This document shows, piece by piece, positions 55,057 to 64,000 of a DNA stretch of 64,000 nucleotides. The stretch's first letter is position 1. Each line of letters opens with the position of its first letter. Made by a program: the position numbers and the translations under genes. This stretch comes from Zymoseptoria tritici IPO323 (taxonomy: Eukaryota > Ascomycota > Dothideomycetes > Mycosphaerellales > Mycosphaerellaceae): positions 682,001 through 746,000 of the forward strand of contig NC_018209.1 of assembly GCF_000219625.1 (NCBI RefSeq), in the 5' to 3' direction. Below the pieces are notes generated by a model. It made no database searches, was not told the DNA's origin, and saw nothing but the letters and a program-made list of their open reading frames with translations.

Positions 55057-58000
55057 CTATAAGTGCATGGAGAACTCACCCGTCAAAACCTCGTCCAATT
55101 GCGCAGTTCTTACGCCCTTCCCAAGGTCCTCCGACCAAGCACCGTCAGCGACCGCGGTCCACGACTCAGCATCCCTCTTCTTCCCATTGTGGTGCTGATA
55201 CGCCGGTGCTCCTCTGGCGCTCTCGCATCCGAGAAGAGTAACTCCAGAGATGCGAAACTCTTCATCGGTATAGCCAAACGTTCCTCCGATAGAGAGCAAG
55301 CCGTCCTCAAATATGAAAGTGATTTCCGAAGTAGCAGCCTGCTCGATACTGTCGCCATCGTCGAGGTATAGCGAGCCCGACGCTTTTCCGTCTCTTCCTG
55401 GTGCGATGATGATGTTGAAGGGGAACTTGCGAGTGGATGTTGTGGTCATGCCAGATCCCGCTCGGACGGGAAGAACGCTGCCTCCGCGGACATGGAGAGG
55501 AATTTCGGTAAAGCCAATGTCATTCAGCGTAACCGCCTCGCCTTTACCTTCGACGACGTCCCACGAACCCCACGCATAGAAGCGATCGTCAGGTAGGTAG
55601 ATGTCGACGCTTGTGGAGTTCTCCTCTGTGACTGGGGAAACCAAGATCGACTCTCCGTAGAAGAACTGAAGTTGGGTGCCGAAAGTGTTGGTGTCGTTGG
55701 GGTAGATGAAGAACATCGGGTTGGCCACGGGTGTCCCAGTCTTGGTCTGCTTGTGCAAAGCAGTGTAAATGTAGTCGAGCAGACGGTAGCGAATGTCGAG
55801 CGCGCTGCGAGCGGCTTCGGCCACGGTGTCCCACAAATAGAACTCCTGCGGGATTGAGGTGTCACCGTTGTGGTTGCGCATAAATGTGTAGAAAGCTCCA
55901 AGGGTAGCCCATCGTGCGCAGAGAGTCTCGGTGGTGTTTGCGCCGAAGCCGCAGATGTCGCTACCAACCATAGGCATTTGGAAGAGAGCGGCAAAGTTAA
56001 GCATGCCTGCGATCGAGAAACGATATTGCTCCCATGTGGAAAGGTTGTCGCCCAACCATTTTCCCACCTGGGTACCGGCACCTGCAAAAGTCGAGCGGGT
56101 GATGATTAGTGGACGTCTCGCTGGTCGACGAGCTAGCATAGCTGTTCGGCATGCTGTGCTCATCATGCTGCCATAAAGGTTGTGAACATCAAGCTCCACA
56201 TGTCCGTCATAATGCACGATATCCGTATCAAGTGTAGAGTTCGAGAGTCCTCCGAGGGCTTGCTGAGTGTTGGCATTCTTGATCTGGTACGGCGGTGCGA
56301 GCAGATCTCGGTCGGCGTATCCGATCATAGAAGCTCCTGAATGCGTGGAAGGTGCTTGACGCTTGGCCAGACGTTGTGCCGCCTCCCCAGTGATTTGACG
56401 CTTGGCGACATCATTCGGATTGCTCGCTGGTGCGAGCCATGGAGGAGCATAAGCGAGGTCGTCTGCTGGGTAAGGCTGTGCGCCAGGCTGGAACTCAGAT
56501 GGAAAGCCTGGTATTTGCCTTGGCTGGGATCTCAGGGCTGGTCGGGAAGGCGGAAAGCCGGATTCGGCGGCCGTCTTGTCCACATCGTCACCAAAGTGAT
56601 TGAAGTTTGCGGCCTCGTTCATGTCAATCCACTAGAAGAGAAGCATTGAAGTCAGTGGAAGGTTCAGTAGTCAAGATTGGTGATACAGGACTGTGCGTAC
56701 GAGAGCGTCAATATCGACTCCAGTGTCAGCGTTGAAGAACTGTAGGAACTCGTTGGTCCAGTAGTCCTGCGTTTTTGGGTGGAACCAGTCCTAGACGTAA
56801 GAGGGAACCATTAGCAAAAGCTCGAATGAATTGAAGATGAGCAGCAAAGCCAGCCAGGCATGCAAGGCTTTTGAGACCTTCTACCGTCGAGGAACTTACT
56901 GGGAAGGCCGTGACTCCAGGCCAGACGACTCCCTTGAAGATGTCATCATTCTTATACAAGAAGAGCCCATCATCGCGAGCATCGGTGAACGTGGTGTATG
57001 TGAGATTGTCGAACTTCTGTTCCTGGTATGCCACCTGTACATTCCGTCGTCAGTTGTCGTTGTTGAGAGCCTCTCACTTCGACAGATCTTACCGCCGGAT
57101 CGACCATGACGACGTAGTGTTGATCGTGGTCGTGAAGATAATCAACAATGTCTCGGACTCGTGCAATGGGATATCCTGCTCCACATTAGCAAGAGTCATT
57201 ACAAGACCGATCTAAACTACTCACTGTCTGGATCGGTCGTCATGATGTAGCGTTCGTACATGTACTAGGGATGGTCAGCAGATGTTGGGATATACTCTCG
57301 AGTGCCCGTGTTCTCCTTGAACTATACTCACATCGATATCAGTCCACATTGTTTCAAGAGGAATGCCAGCAACCGAGTAATTGGCAACGACCTCTGCGAC
57401 ACCAAGATAGTCGCGATATCCGTATCTTGAGTCTGTTAGCATTGATTCACTCTAGTACTGCGATGAGTCCACGAACCTGCACTGATGAAGACCGAATCCC
57501 CAGTATGGCATCATTGCTGGCAGACCCGCAATTTCAGCGTATTGTTTTGAGACTTCTGTGGGAGTTGGACCGGCCATGAAATACAAGTCGAGCACGCCAG
57601 ACATGAGGTTGTACTCCAAGTATTGCTCTCCGGTCTCACTCTGATTGATCTTGACATCCATGCCGGAACTAGAAAGCAGGAACACACCATGCGTTCCGTT
57701 GGCGCCTCTGTGGTCGAAGTAGATCGGGTGGTTGCCGTACAAGTTCGTACCCGGAGGAACACCGTAACTGTCGCGGGACCACATGGTTCGGGTATAATTC
57801 GTGGCGTTCAATCGGAATGGATCCGTGTGCTCTCCCAAACCGTACAAGTTAGGATTCGCTGGCAGCGCAGTGCGAAGGCGGAGGTACTGGTCCTGGAACA
57901 CAAGTTCCGAAGCGGAGGAGTCGAACAGGATGTCCGAGTTGGCCTTGCGAATCACGCGGAAGCTGAAAGGAGACTCTTCCCATGTGAAGTTCAATTCCGA

Positions 58001-58385
58001 AGCATCGGCTGAGACCGAGCTGGAGTTGTCCGGAGTTGGAAAGACGGAGATGGGAACCTGGTAAGCAATCGTTGGAGCATCCTCGATCTTCACGTGTAGC
58101 CTTTTCTCTGTTCTCGATCAGTACGAGGCTGACTTTGGCTGTCAACGCCATCGTGAACTAACCAGTATCGTAATTCACAGTCAGCTTGAGGTTCTCGATA
58201 TCGTTGCCGTAAGTGTTGGTCGCTGGACCAGCAAGAGTCAAGTCTGCCGTCAGACCAAATGCGGTCATCTCGACATTGCTAGCGGAGTATCCTGGCGAGA
58301 CATCGGAGGAGGATTGTCTGACACTCAATGCTCTTGAGGAGGCAGTCACCGCCAAAGCAGCTCCCACGAAAAGCTGAGAGATCAT
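55057..58385 (-). CDS. Secreted GH31 alpha-glucosidase
   Basis: Eight exons, 58385-58163, 58107-57477, 57425-57332, 57264-57225, 57176-57094, 57034-56900, 56790-56701 and 56631-55057, give 956 residues. The chosen ATG at 58385 starts a signal peptide ([19 protein letters not shown]); an in-frame ATG at 58490 would hide it. N-terminal galactose-mutarotase-like region with [13 protein letters not shown]; barrel with [13 protein letters not shown] and WTDIDYM. The nucleophile is Asp435 in WIDMNE and the acid/base Asp lies in WLGDN, after [24 protein letters not shown] and [11 protein letters not shown] are further GH31 landmarks. One 400-residue C-terminal stretch carries the beta-domains. Introns are 48-110 nt. 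Many NxT/S sites suit an extracellular glycoprotein that releases glucose from maltose or starch fragments. Confidence 0.95.
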
Positions 58386-59722
58386 GGCGAACGGCTCGTA
58401 AGTGAAATTTGAATCAAGGAAAGAGACATTGGCGGTGGACAGCCAAAGGTCCTTATGCCACGAGACATTGCTGAGCAATGGCAGAGCCATCGGGTATCAC
58501 GGCCGGCGAATTGGCTCGAAAAGGACAGTGATGCCGCTATTGAGGCCAGCACGGCGGCGCTGTAATGGTAGGCCGCACGAATCGGGTCCGCATCGTCGTG
58601 GGATCGTTGCTTCTTGGTGCTAGCGATGCAGACGTGACGTCGTTGCTAGTGCTGCCAAGTCTCGTGGTTCTTCGTTCTTGATGCGTTGTGAGAACATTTG
58701 ACTTCTGCCAAGTCCGAGATGGGGCCGACTGGGATGTTTGTTGGGGTCCGCCGCGCTGGAACACATTGCGGGGATGTGGAGGAGAAGTCTGGGAGACTCC
58801 ACCTCGCTCACGCCGTCTTCGTCATGCCATGCATCATCCCGGTGCGTAGAGATCTTTGAAGACTAGCAAAACGTCGTGCGCAGCTGGAGTTCACACAGCA
58901 ATTCGATCACGACGGATGAAGATCGTGGAGCGAGGGCCTCAGCCATGGGCGAAACAGTCGAAGCAGCAGACATGCAACGCGTCGGCAGTGTAGACGTACC
59001 TTAGGCAGTGTAGGCTTAGGCAGTGAAGCCATCAGCAACTTCAACAATAGTAACAAGTATGGAAGGTGCTGATAATCTGTGTTCATATGTAGTCGTTTGT
59101 AGTCGTATGTGAGGCAACGAAGTAGGAGCAGCAATAGTGCTGCTTGTGCAGTCAAGTCGATTGGTCTTGCAAGGTGCAATAGCGTCCGCTCTGAACTTTC
59201 ATTAGGCACTCCTTCTGAGCACTCATTCGCGGATCAGAAGGCGTTGTCTCACGCGGCTAAGAACCGCTGCAGTTGTTCGCCTGCTGTCTTCAGCATCTCC
59301 CATAGTCATATGAAGGTTCAAGTCATCCTATCGAGTGCTGCTGGCACCGTCCAGTCGACGTGACATTGATTCATGTCAACCCTCTTGCCTCCAACCTCAG
59401 TCTACCTCCAGTCGACGGTAAAGTTCCGTTCAGCTGCCTTCCACGGGAAGTCACTGGTGTCTCAGGAGTGAGTTCCCAATTCCTTGGTTGAGAATGGCTC
59501 ATCTCCTATTGATGTCCCTCCGCTTTCAAGCGAGTGCTATTGCTTATGATATGTCATATCCCAGTCTCTGGTCCATGAGAGCACGTATCGAGCTTGGCGA
59601 TCAAGTGGCCGCGCGTTCCTATCCGTCCAGAAGTCATGCATCTGTCGTGATTTTGTTGTGCTGCAAGAGTTGGCGGGTATCATCATCCAGTTCCATCTTT
59701 GCCGCTTCACTGCGCCGTCCAA
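58386..59722. other. Upstream region of the alpha-glucosidase and 3' side of SPC24
   Basis: 1.34 kb. Short imperfect repeats occur (ttaggcagtg twice near 59002-59022; gtagtcgt twice near 59090-59106). Frames up to 110 codons show no domain. The part next to 58385 should be the GH31 promoter. Confidence 0.4.
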
Positions 59723-60371
59723 TCACAAGCTGTTCCAAAACATATTCGAGTAAAAGCTCGTGCCCATGGTCCCATCCACATTTACCACGTTGACGTCGCC
59801 TCGGGTTGAGTTCCTGATCACGGCACGGTTGTACTCACCAGTGCTCGCATCCTGGCTGATATCGATCCCCAGACTCCGGTAAAATGAAAGCTTCAGCACC
59901 GTCGCGTCCTGCTGCTCCTCGTTCCTTCCTCCTCTCGCGCCACCTTCAACGCCCTCTTTCTCCAAGGTCTGCAATTGCTGCTTCAGTGCCGCCAACTCTC
60001 CACTCAACCGCTCGCTCTCAATCTCAGCATCGTTGACGCCCTTTGCGATGCGAAACTTCTCCGTGTCCATTTTGAGCATCTCTGCCGCGTGTTTGCCGGC
60101 ATCGTGTCGTTCTTCTTCATAGGAGTGCTGGCTTTTGAGGTTGTTAAGCCGTCGGCTCAGAGCACTGAGGACTGAAGCTTGGTCATCGATTCGTTGCTGG
60201 CGAGCGCTGGCGAGGAGGTGTAGTGATTCGGTGACGCGACTGAGAGAGTCTTTGTCGGGTGCGGTGTGGAATCTGTTTGTGGCTTCAGCCATGATCTGGC
60301 GGTGTTAGCATGCGTAATTGCTGTGAATGTCGAGAGAAGCGTACATTGACGGGATCTTCATCGAATAGCAT
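59723..60371 (-). CDS. SPC24: Kinetochore protein Spc24 (NDC80 complex)
   Basis: Two exons, 60371-60345 and 60295-59723, with a 49-nt intron, give 199 residues. The 27-nt first exon codes MLFDEDPVN, which matches the conserved MLxDEDP start of fungal Spc24. Residues 30-125 are a coiled coil that pairs with Spc25. After a Gly/Arg-rich hinge, the last 60 residues form the small globular domain: VLKLSFYRSLGIDIS, then YNRAVIRNSTRGDVNVVNVD and the FYSNMFWNSL end. In the cell it links the NDC80 complex to Mis12/CENP-T at kinetochores. It shares a 238-bp divergent promoter with FIS1. Length is normal. Confidence 0.94.
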
Positions 60372-60609
60372 CTTTGCGGTGTTGTGTCGAGGATTTGGTT
60401 CGTGTTGCGATCAGGCAGATATTTCGAAGTGGTTGTGAAAGTGTCTTCGAAGTTCAATGTTGACATTCACGTCAACACAGCAACGTTCGGCCCGATTTGC
60501 ACCGCCACAACTCTATCCGCCACGCACCCTGTGACGACGACGCATGTGAAGCTGGCAGCAGGCGGCACCAAAGAACAACTCGCAAACGTACCACACCAAA
60601 CACAACATC
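60372..60609. promoter_or_regulatory. Shared upstream region of SPC24 (-) and FIS1 (+)
   Basis: 238 bp between divergent ATGs. No TATA box seen; contains a tgacgacgacgcatgtga stretch. Confidence 0.4.
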
Positions 60610-61194
60610 ATGGCTAACGAATACTTACCGTGTAAGCTTCAACAACCTGCAACACCTTCATATCAATCGCTGACATGTCCTGGCTTCCAGACGCCGCTGA
60701 TGCTGAGAGCCCCCTCAAACCCGCTGAGCTTCAAGTCTTGCGCTCACAGTACGAGAAAGAAGGCGAATACGTCTCGCTGCAGACCAAGTTCAACTATGCT
60801 TGGGTATGTGCCTGGTTGAAGACCATCACGAAGCGACCGCGTTGACTGAACTTACTCACAGGGCCTCATAAAATCCACCTCCCGAATCGAGCAACAGGAA
60901 GGCGTGCGCCTCCTCTCCGACATATTCCGCCAAAGCCCCGACCGAAGAAGAGAGTGTCTATACTACCTGGCGCTGGGGAACTACAAGCTTGGAAACTATG
61001 CTGAGGCACGACGGTACAACGACAGCCTGCTGGATATCGAGCAAGGCAACCTGCAGGCGCAAAGTCTAAGCCAACTGATAGACGAGAAGGTCGCGAAGGA
61101 GGGCTTGATGGGTGTGGCAATAGTCGGTGGACTGGCGGTCGCGGCTGGAGTGGTCGGCGGGATACTGTTCAAGGGCGCGCAAAGGAAGAGGTGA
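60610..61194 (+). CDS. FIS1: Mitochondrial/peroxisomal fission protein Fis1
   Basis: Three exons, 60610-60631, 60691-60803 and 60862-61194, give 155 residues; introns 59 and 58 nt. The first splice must use GTAAGC at 60632 to give [16 protein letters not shown]; using the GTG two bases earlier breaks the frame. Residues 20-125 are the two-TPR core: [23 protein letters not shown] and [26 protein letters not shown] single hydrophobic tail anchor ([20 protein letters not shown]) followed by KGAQRKR ends the protein, targeting it to the outer mitochondrial and peroxisomal membranes. There it recruits the dynamin Dnm1 through Mdv1-type adaptors. Confidence 0.97.
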
Positions 61195-61918
61195 TGGGAT
61201 CGGGTCTGGAATTTTGCGAGTCGCGTTCATGAGCACGATGGAAAGGCGTTTGGCGCGATGCAGGTCTGTATCATGAGCTCACATATCTTTGGACATTGGC
61301 GACTTTTCGCAAGTTTACGAGTATCAGGCCCTGGTTAGGATCAGTTGATATGCAGCCGCGGAGCTCTGCTGGCCGCATGGGTCGGGCCTGCTGACAGCGA
61401 AGCACCGACCCAGACGGCGGCCGAATGGCCCCCGAACGAGGACAGTCGCGCTCAAGGCTAAAGCGTTCTCGCATTCTTGCCTGCGTTATATGTGGGTCTC
61501 GATATCGATGCAACATGACCTCGATCCACGGAGAAATGCTGGAGCCGATTCTGCAAGCATGGTCAACAAGTCCGAGGCGACGGCAGTGGATTACAACACT
61601 GTGATAGACCGACTATCTACTTCTTGAAGAAGACTCAGTATAGTCGCTCACAGCAAAACAGAACTACGGGACTATTCTGATCAGGTAAAATGATCGACAG
61701 AGCATTTCCTATTTCGCGTAATGGCGCTCCTTCGGCGAGCCGCGCAATACTTTTGACGCCACTCAGGAGGTCGGTCCCGAGATCTCGAAACAATCAAAGA
61801 GACGACGTGAATAACAGAGCACTGCACTTTTCTTTCCTTTGCATGAACTTGACGATTCTTTGCCCGCTGCATCTCAGGACTCGTTGATCTGAACCACAGG
61901 ACCACCTTACACAGGCTC
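61195..61918. other. Intergenic region before the second GPI-type gene
   Basis: 724 bp between two plus-strand genes. No supported gene, repeat or element; contains the promoter of the wall-protein gene. Confidence 0.4.
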
Positions 61919-62578
61919 ATGATGTCGCCCGAACTCGCCTCTTCTGCGACTCTGCTGGCCTTTTTCCATCTTTGCGCCGCCCAGTCTACCATCCTCACGA
62001 TTCCATTCTACGGCTATGACGACCAATCTATCGTCGCCTCAGTCGTGTCCGCGGACAGCACTGCAACAATCCTCCACCTCAACTGTCCGCCAGGGACCGA
62101 TCAAAACGACTGCGGCCTCTTCCCATCTCAAACTCTGACCATCGGCCCGAGCACATACCACATGGACCTTGCGGGCGACGGATTCACAGGCACGCAAGAC
62201 TGTATGTCCACTTCCATCTGCGTTGAGTCGAATGGAGGCGAGGGAGCCAATTATCCTGGTGTTTCGACGACGACCTACACATCGGAGGAGCTTGAGAGTA
62301 TGCTGGTTACGGTCACCGCTGGAGCGAGTCTACTGGGAAGGAACGGAGCTGCGGCTACGACCTCTGGAGCAAGTGAATCGTCGTCGTCTGCTACGGCTGA
62401 ATTGACGACGTTGACGGGAGGACGACCGCAAGAAACTGGTACGGCGTCCTCGAGCGTTTCAATGTCGTCGACGAGCTCCGCGGGTTCGCAGGCCACGGAA
62501 ACGGGTGGTGCAGCAACAAATGTTGGGTTGATGGGCGGTGTACTGACAGCGGCGTTGGGTGTGATGGTCTGTTTGTAA
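61919..62578 (+). CDS. GPI-anchored cell-wall protein of unknown role
   Basis: Intronless, 219 residues. Two tandem ATGs; the first is taken. Signal peptide about 1-20 (to CAAQ). The mature N-terminal part (21-115) is a small beta-type domain with four cysteines at about 60, 66, 99 and 104 (LNCPPGTDQNDCGLF and QDCMSTSICV), a layout I know from many unnamed GPI proteins of filamentous ascomycetes. From 120 on it is Ser/Thr/Gly/Ala-rich, a stalk for O-glycans, ending in a hydrophobic tail (GLMGGVLTAALGVMVCL) that serves as GPI signal. It should be displayed on the plasma membrane or wall. Its stop is 62 bp from the stop of the convergent acyltransferase gene. Confidence 0.85.
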   Translation: MMSPELASSATLLAFFHLCAAQSTILTIPFYGYDDQSIVASVVSADSTATILHLNCPPGTDQNDCGLFPSQTLTIGPSTYHMDLAGDGFTGTQDCMSTSICVESNGGEGANYPGVSTTTYTSEELESMLVTVTAGASLLGRNGAAATTSGASESSSSATAELTTLTGGRPQETGTASSSVSMSSTSSAGSQATETGGAATNVGLMGGVLTAALGVMVCL

Positions 62579-62640
62579 CAGCGGTCTTTGGCACGGAGCA
62601 GGTCCGGTCGATCTAATGATGTAGCATTGATTATCTTTTG

Positions 62641-64000
62641 CTACAACGAATTTCGCCTCCTCCTCGCTATAGGTAGCATCGGCTCTCCCTCGATCGAACC
62701 TCTGAGACTGTTCATTTTGCTATCGCCAAGTCTGGCAGTCATCTTTTTCGCCAACTTCACGATGGGCTCATCAATGAAAGCGGTCAGATACTTCGAGAGG
62801 AGCAGGTTCGGAGGCAACACGATACCCACGCATACCAGAAACCGCGTGCTCAACCCCATCGGACCAATGTCTGGGATCCACCATGCATAATCCCAGCGAG
62901 TCCCTACGAGTGGGCTGACAACCTTACCACCGACAAGAGCCATCAGTCTATGTCCGACGGTTTTCTGGAAAACGAGGTGGCTGAGGTACAAAGCGAAGCT
63001 CACTTTCCCCAGGAATCTCATCGTTTTCCCAGAGAAACAACGCTGGATCCATTCTAGGCGGAGGACACCGTAAACGAAGAGCAATGCACCCCAGCTTTCC
63101 CAATATCGGTAGTATATCGATTCGTCGTAAGCTTTTGGGATGAGCTTGCCAAGAGTCATATAGCCGGGAGTCTTTGTTGCGTATTCGATGTGACTGGGTC
63201 TATGGGGCATGGCTAGCAGATACCAGCCAGCGAAGAAGATTGTGTGCAATGCGAAAGATCGATTTGCTGGTGAGGTCGTCTGGAGCAGCCGAGCGTCCAG
63301 CTTCCACACGTCGTTCACGGCGAGAACAAATCCGAAGACGAAGTCCGCCATGCTCCATTTGAGTGCCAATTGTAGGGAGATCGCCGCCGCTACGAAGAGC
63401 AGTGCTGTCGGTATGAGCGCTCTCCCGCGTCTCGAACCCGGCGCGATCAAGGAGTACAGTCCCAGGATCACAAAGATCAACATGCTGCCCTTGAGCTCGA
63501 CTGGGATCGTCCACATGACCATGTTGTAGGGAAACCACCAAAGGTTATTCTCGTGCTCCTGGAACGGATTCAGATACTCAGCGCTGCGTGTGAGAGCGAC
63601 CCATATTTCGGCGAAGAGATTGTCTTGTAGAGGCAATTCCTCCACCGGGAGGATGAGTCCGGGTACGTGAAGGAGGAAAGCGTAAAGAAGTGTCACCGCC
63701 ACGCATGGTGCATATAGTCGGACTGGACGACGCAGCACGGCGCTGAGCAGTGACCATTGCGTTGATTTCTGCTGTCGTAGCTTTTTCAAATGGCCAAGGC
63801 TGAGGACGTAGCCGGAGAGTACGAAGAAGATGACCACGGCAGGGTTTCCGCCGTGCCAGAGAATGTTAACGAAGGGCAAGGAAGCAAAGTGGTGATGGCC
63901 TTCTTGTCCAAAGCCAAACTCGTGCCAGCCCTCCGTGAAGTCGCTGGTCCCTGCAAGTGGAGTATGGTCAGCGTATGCCTCAGTCGCACCAGGGCAAGGC
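62641..64000 (-). CDS. Acyltransferase-3 (OatA-like) membrane protein, 5' end beyond window
   Basis: The last exon runs 63950-62641. A 39-nt gap (63989-63951, GTGCGA...TTGCAG) would be a very short intron joining it to an exon that begins outside the window (64000-63990 visible). The 437 visible residues have about nine membrane helices. VVIFFVLSGYVLSLGHLKKL is the acyltransferase-3 signature near the second helix, and RRPVRLYAPCVAVTLL follows it. The catalytic His, usually in the first helix region, may lie in the HHHFAS context at the visible start or upstream. FLGKVSFALYLSHLVF is the typical late block. Family members move acyl groups to sugars, lipids or polyketides across membranes. Substrate unknown. 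Confidence 0.85.
   Translation of the reverse strand, partial: PCPGATEAYADHTPLAGTSDFTEGWHEFGFGQEGHHHFASLPFVNILWHGGNPAVVIFFVLSGYVLSLGHLKKLRQQKSTQWSLLSAVLRRPVRLYAPCVAVTLLYAFLLHVPGLILPVEELPLQDNLFAEIWVALTRSAEYLNPFQEHENNLWWFPYNMVMWTIPVELKGSMLIFVILGLYSLIAPGSRRGRALIPTALLFVAAAISLQLALKWSMADFVFGFVLAVNDVWKLDARLLQTTSPANRSFALHTIFFAGWYLLAMPHRPSHIEYATKTPGYMTLGKLIPKAYDESIYYRYWESWGALLFVYGVLRLEWIQRCFSGKTMRFLGKVSFALYLSHLVFQKTVGHRLMALVGGKVVSPLVGTRWDYAWWIPDIGPMGLSTRFLVCVGIVLPPNLLLSKYLTAFIDEPIVKLAKKMTARLGDSKMNSLRGSIEGEPMLPIARRRRNSL

Noticed and set aside
1..64000. CRISPR arrays, tRNA and rRNA genes, insertion sequences
   Set aside because: No regularly spaced repeats, no internal tRNA promoter pairs in a cloverleaf context, no transposase or reverse transcriptase motifs seen on either strand. 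A covariance-model scan was not possible.

Overview
This window is from a filamentous ascomycete. Genes carry many short GT-AG introns (mostly 47-77 nt, with CTAAC or CTGAC branch-point words), coding and intergenic DNA are both moderately GC-rich, and the orthologue set is that of Pezizomycotina. An Alt a 1-like small secreted protein and a tandem family of DUF7918-like proteins suggest Dothideomycetes, possibly near Mycosphaerellales. That placement is inference. No rRNA, tRNA, CRISPR array or intact transposon was seen. All function calls come from reading the translations; no database search was run.

Layout: 0-9.3 kb is housekeeping plus one secreted protease: a GH47 alpha-mannosidase cut by the left edge, RFC4, a GPI-type aspartic protease, an unidentified coiled-coil protein, nucleoporin NUP57 and the complex I NDUFA8-type subunit. 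From 9.5 to 16.8 kb lies the most unusual stretch: three full-length-like genes and one degenerate copy of a lineage-specific family, all on the plus strand, sharing a beta-rich N-terminal domain and a short C-terminal charged helix. 17-21 kb holds a YAG7-like/ESS2 divergent pair. 21.5-23.9 kb is gene-poor and contains a small secreted AA1-like effector candidate. 23.9-33.7 kb has two large regulators, a KDM4-type histone demethylase (JmjN, AT-hooks, JmjC, extended PHD, Tudor-like) and a GYF-domain protein.

33.9-48.8 kb mixes metabolism and accessory genes: a sarcosine-oxidase-type flavoenzyme, an NLR-type N-terminal protein with TPR-like helices but no NTPase, a GPI-type Ser/Ala-rich wall protein, a YEN1/GEN1 Holliday-junction nuclease, an MFS drug/polyamine-type transporter, COX5, an interrupted unknown ORF, and an EGT2-like PLP enzyme. 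48.8-64 kb holds the TTC27/EMW1 TPR protein, a hybrid histidine kinase, a secreted GH31 alpha-glucosidase, the SPC24/FIS1 divergent pair, a second GPI-type wall protein and an acyltransferase-3 protein cut by the right edge.

There is no obvious biosynthetic cluster. The window is an ordinary euchromatic block of conserved genes with accessory islands at 9.5-16.8, 20.6-23.9, 35.4-39.4 and 45.7-47.3 kb. Exon coordinates are given in the evidence of each spliced gene.
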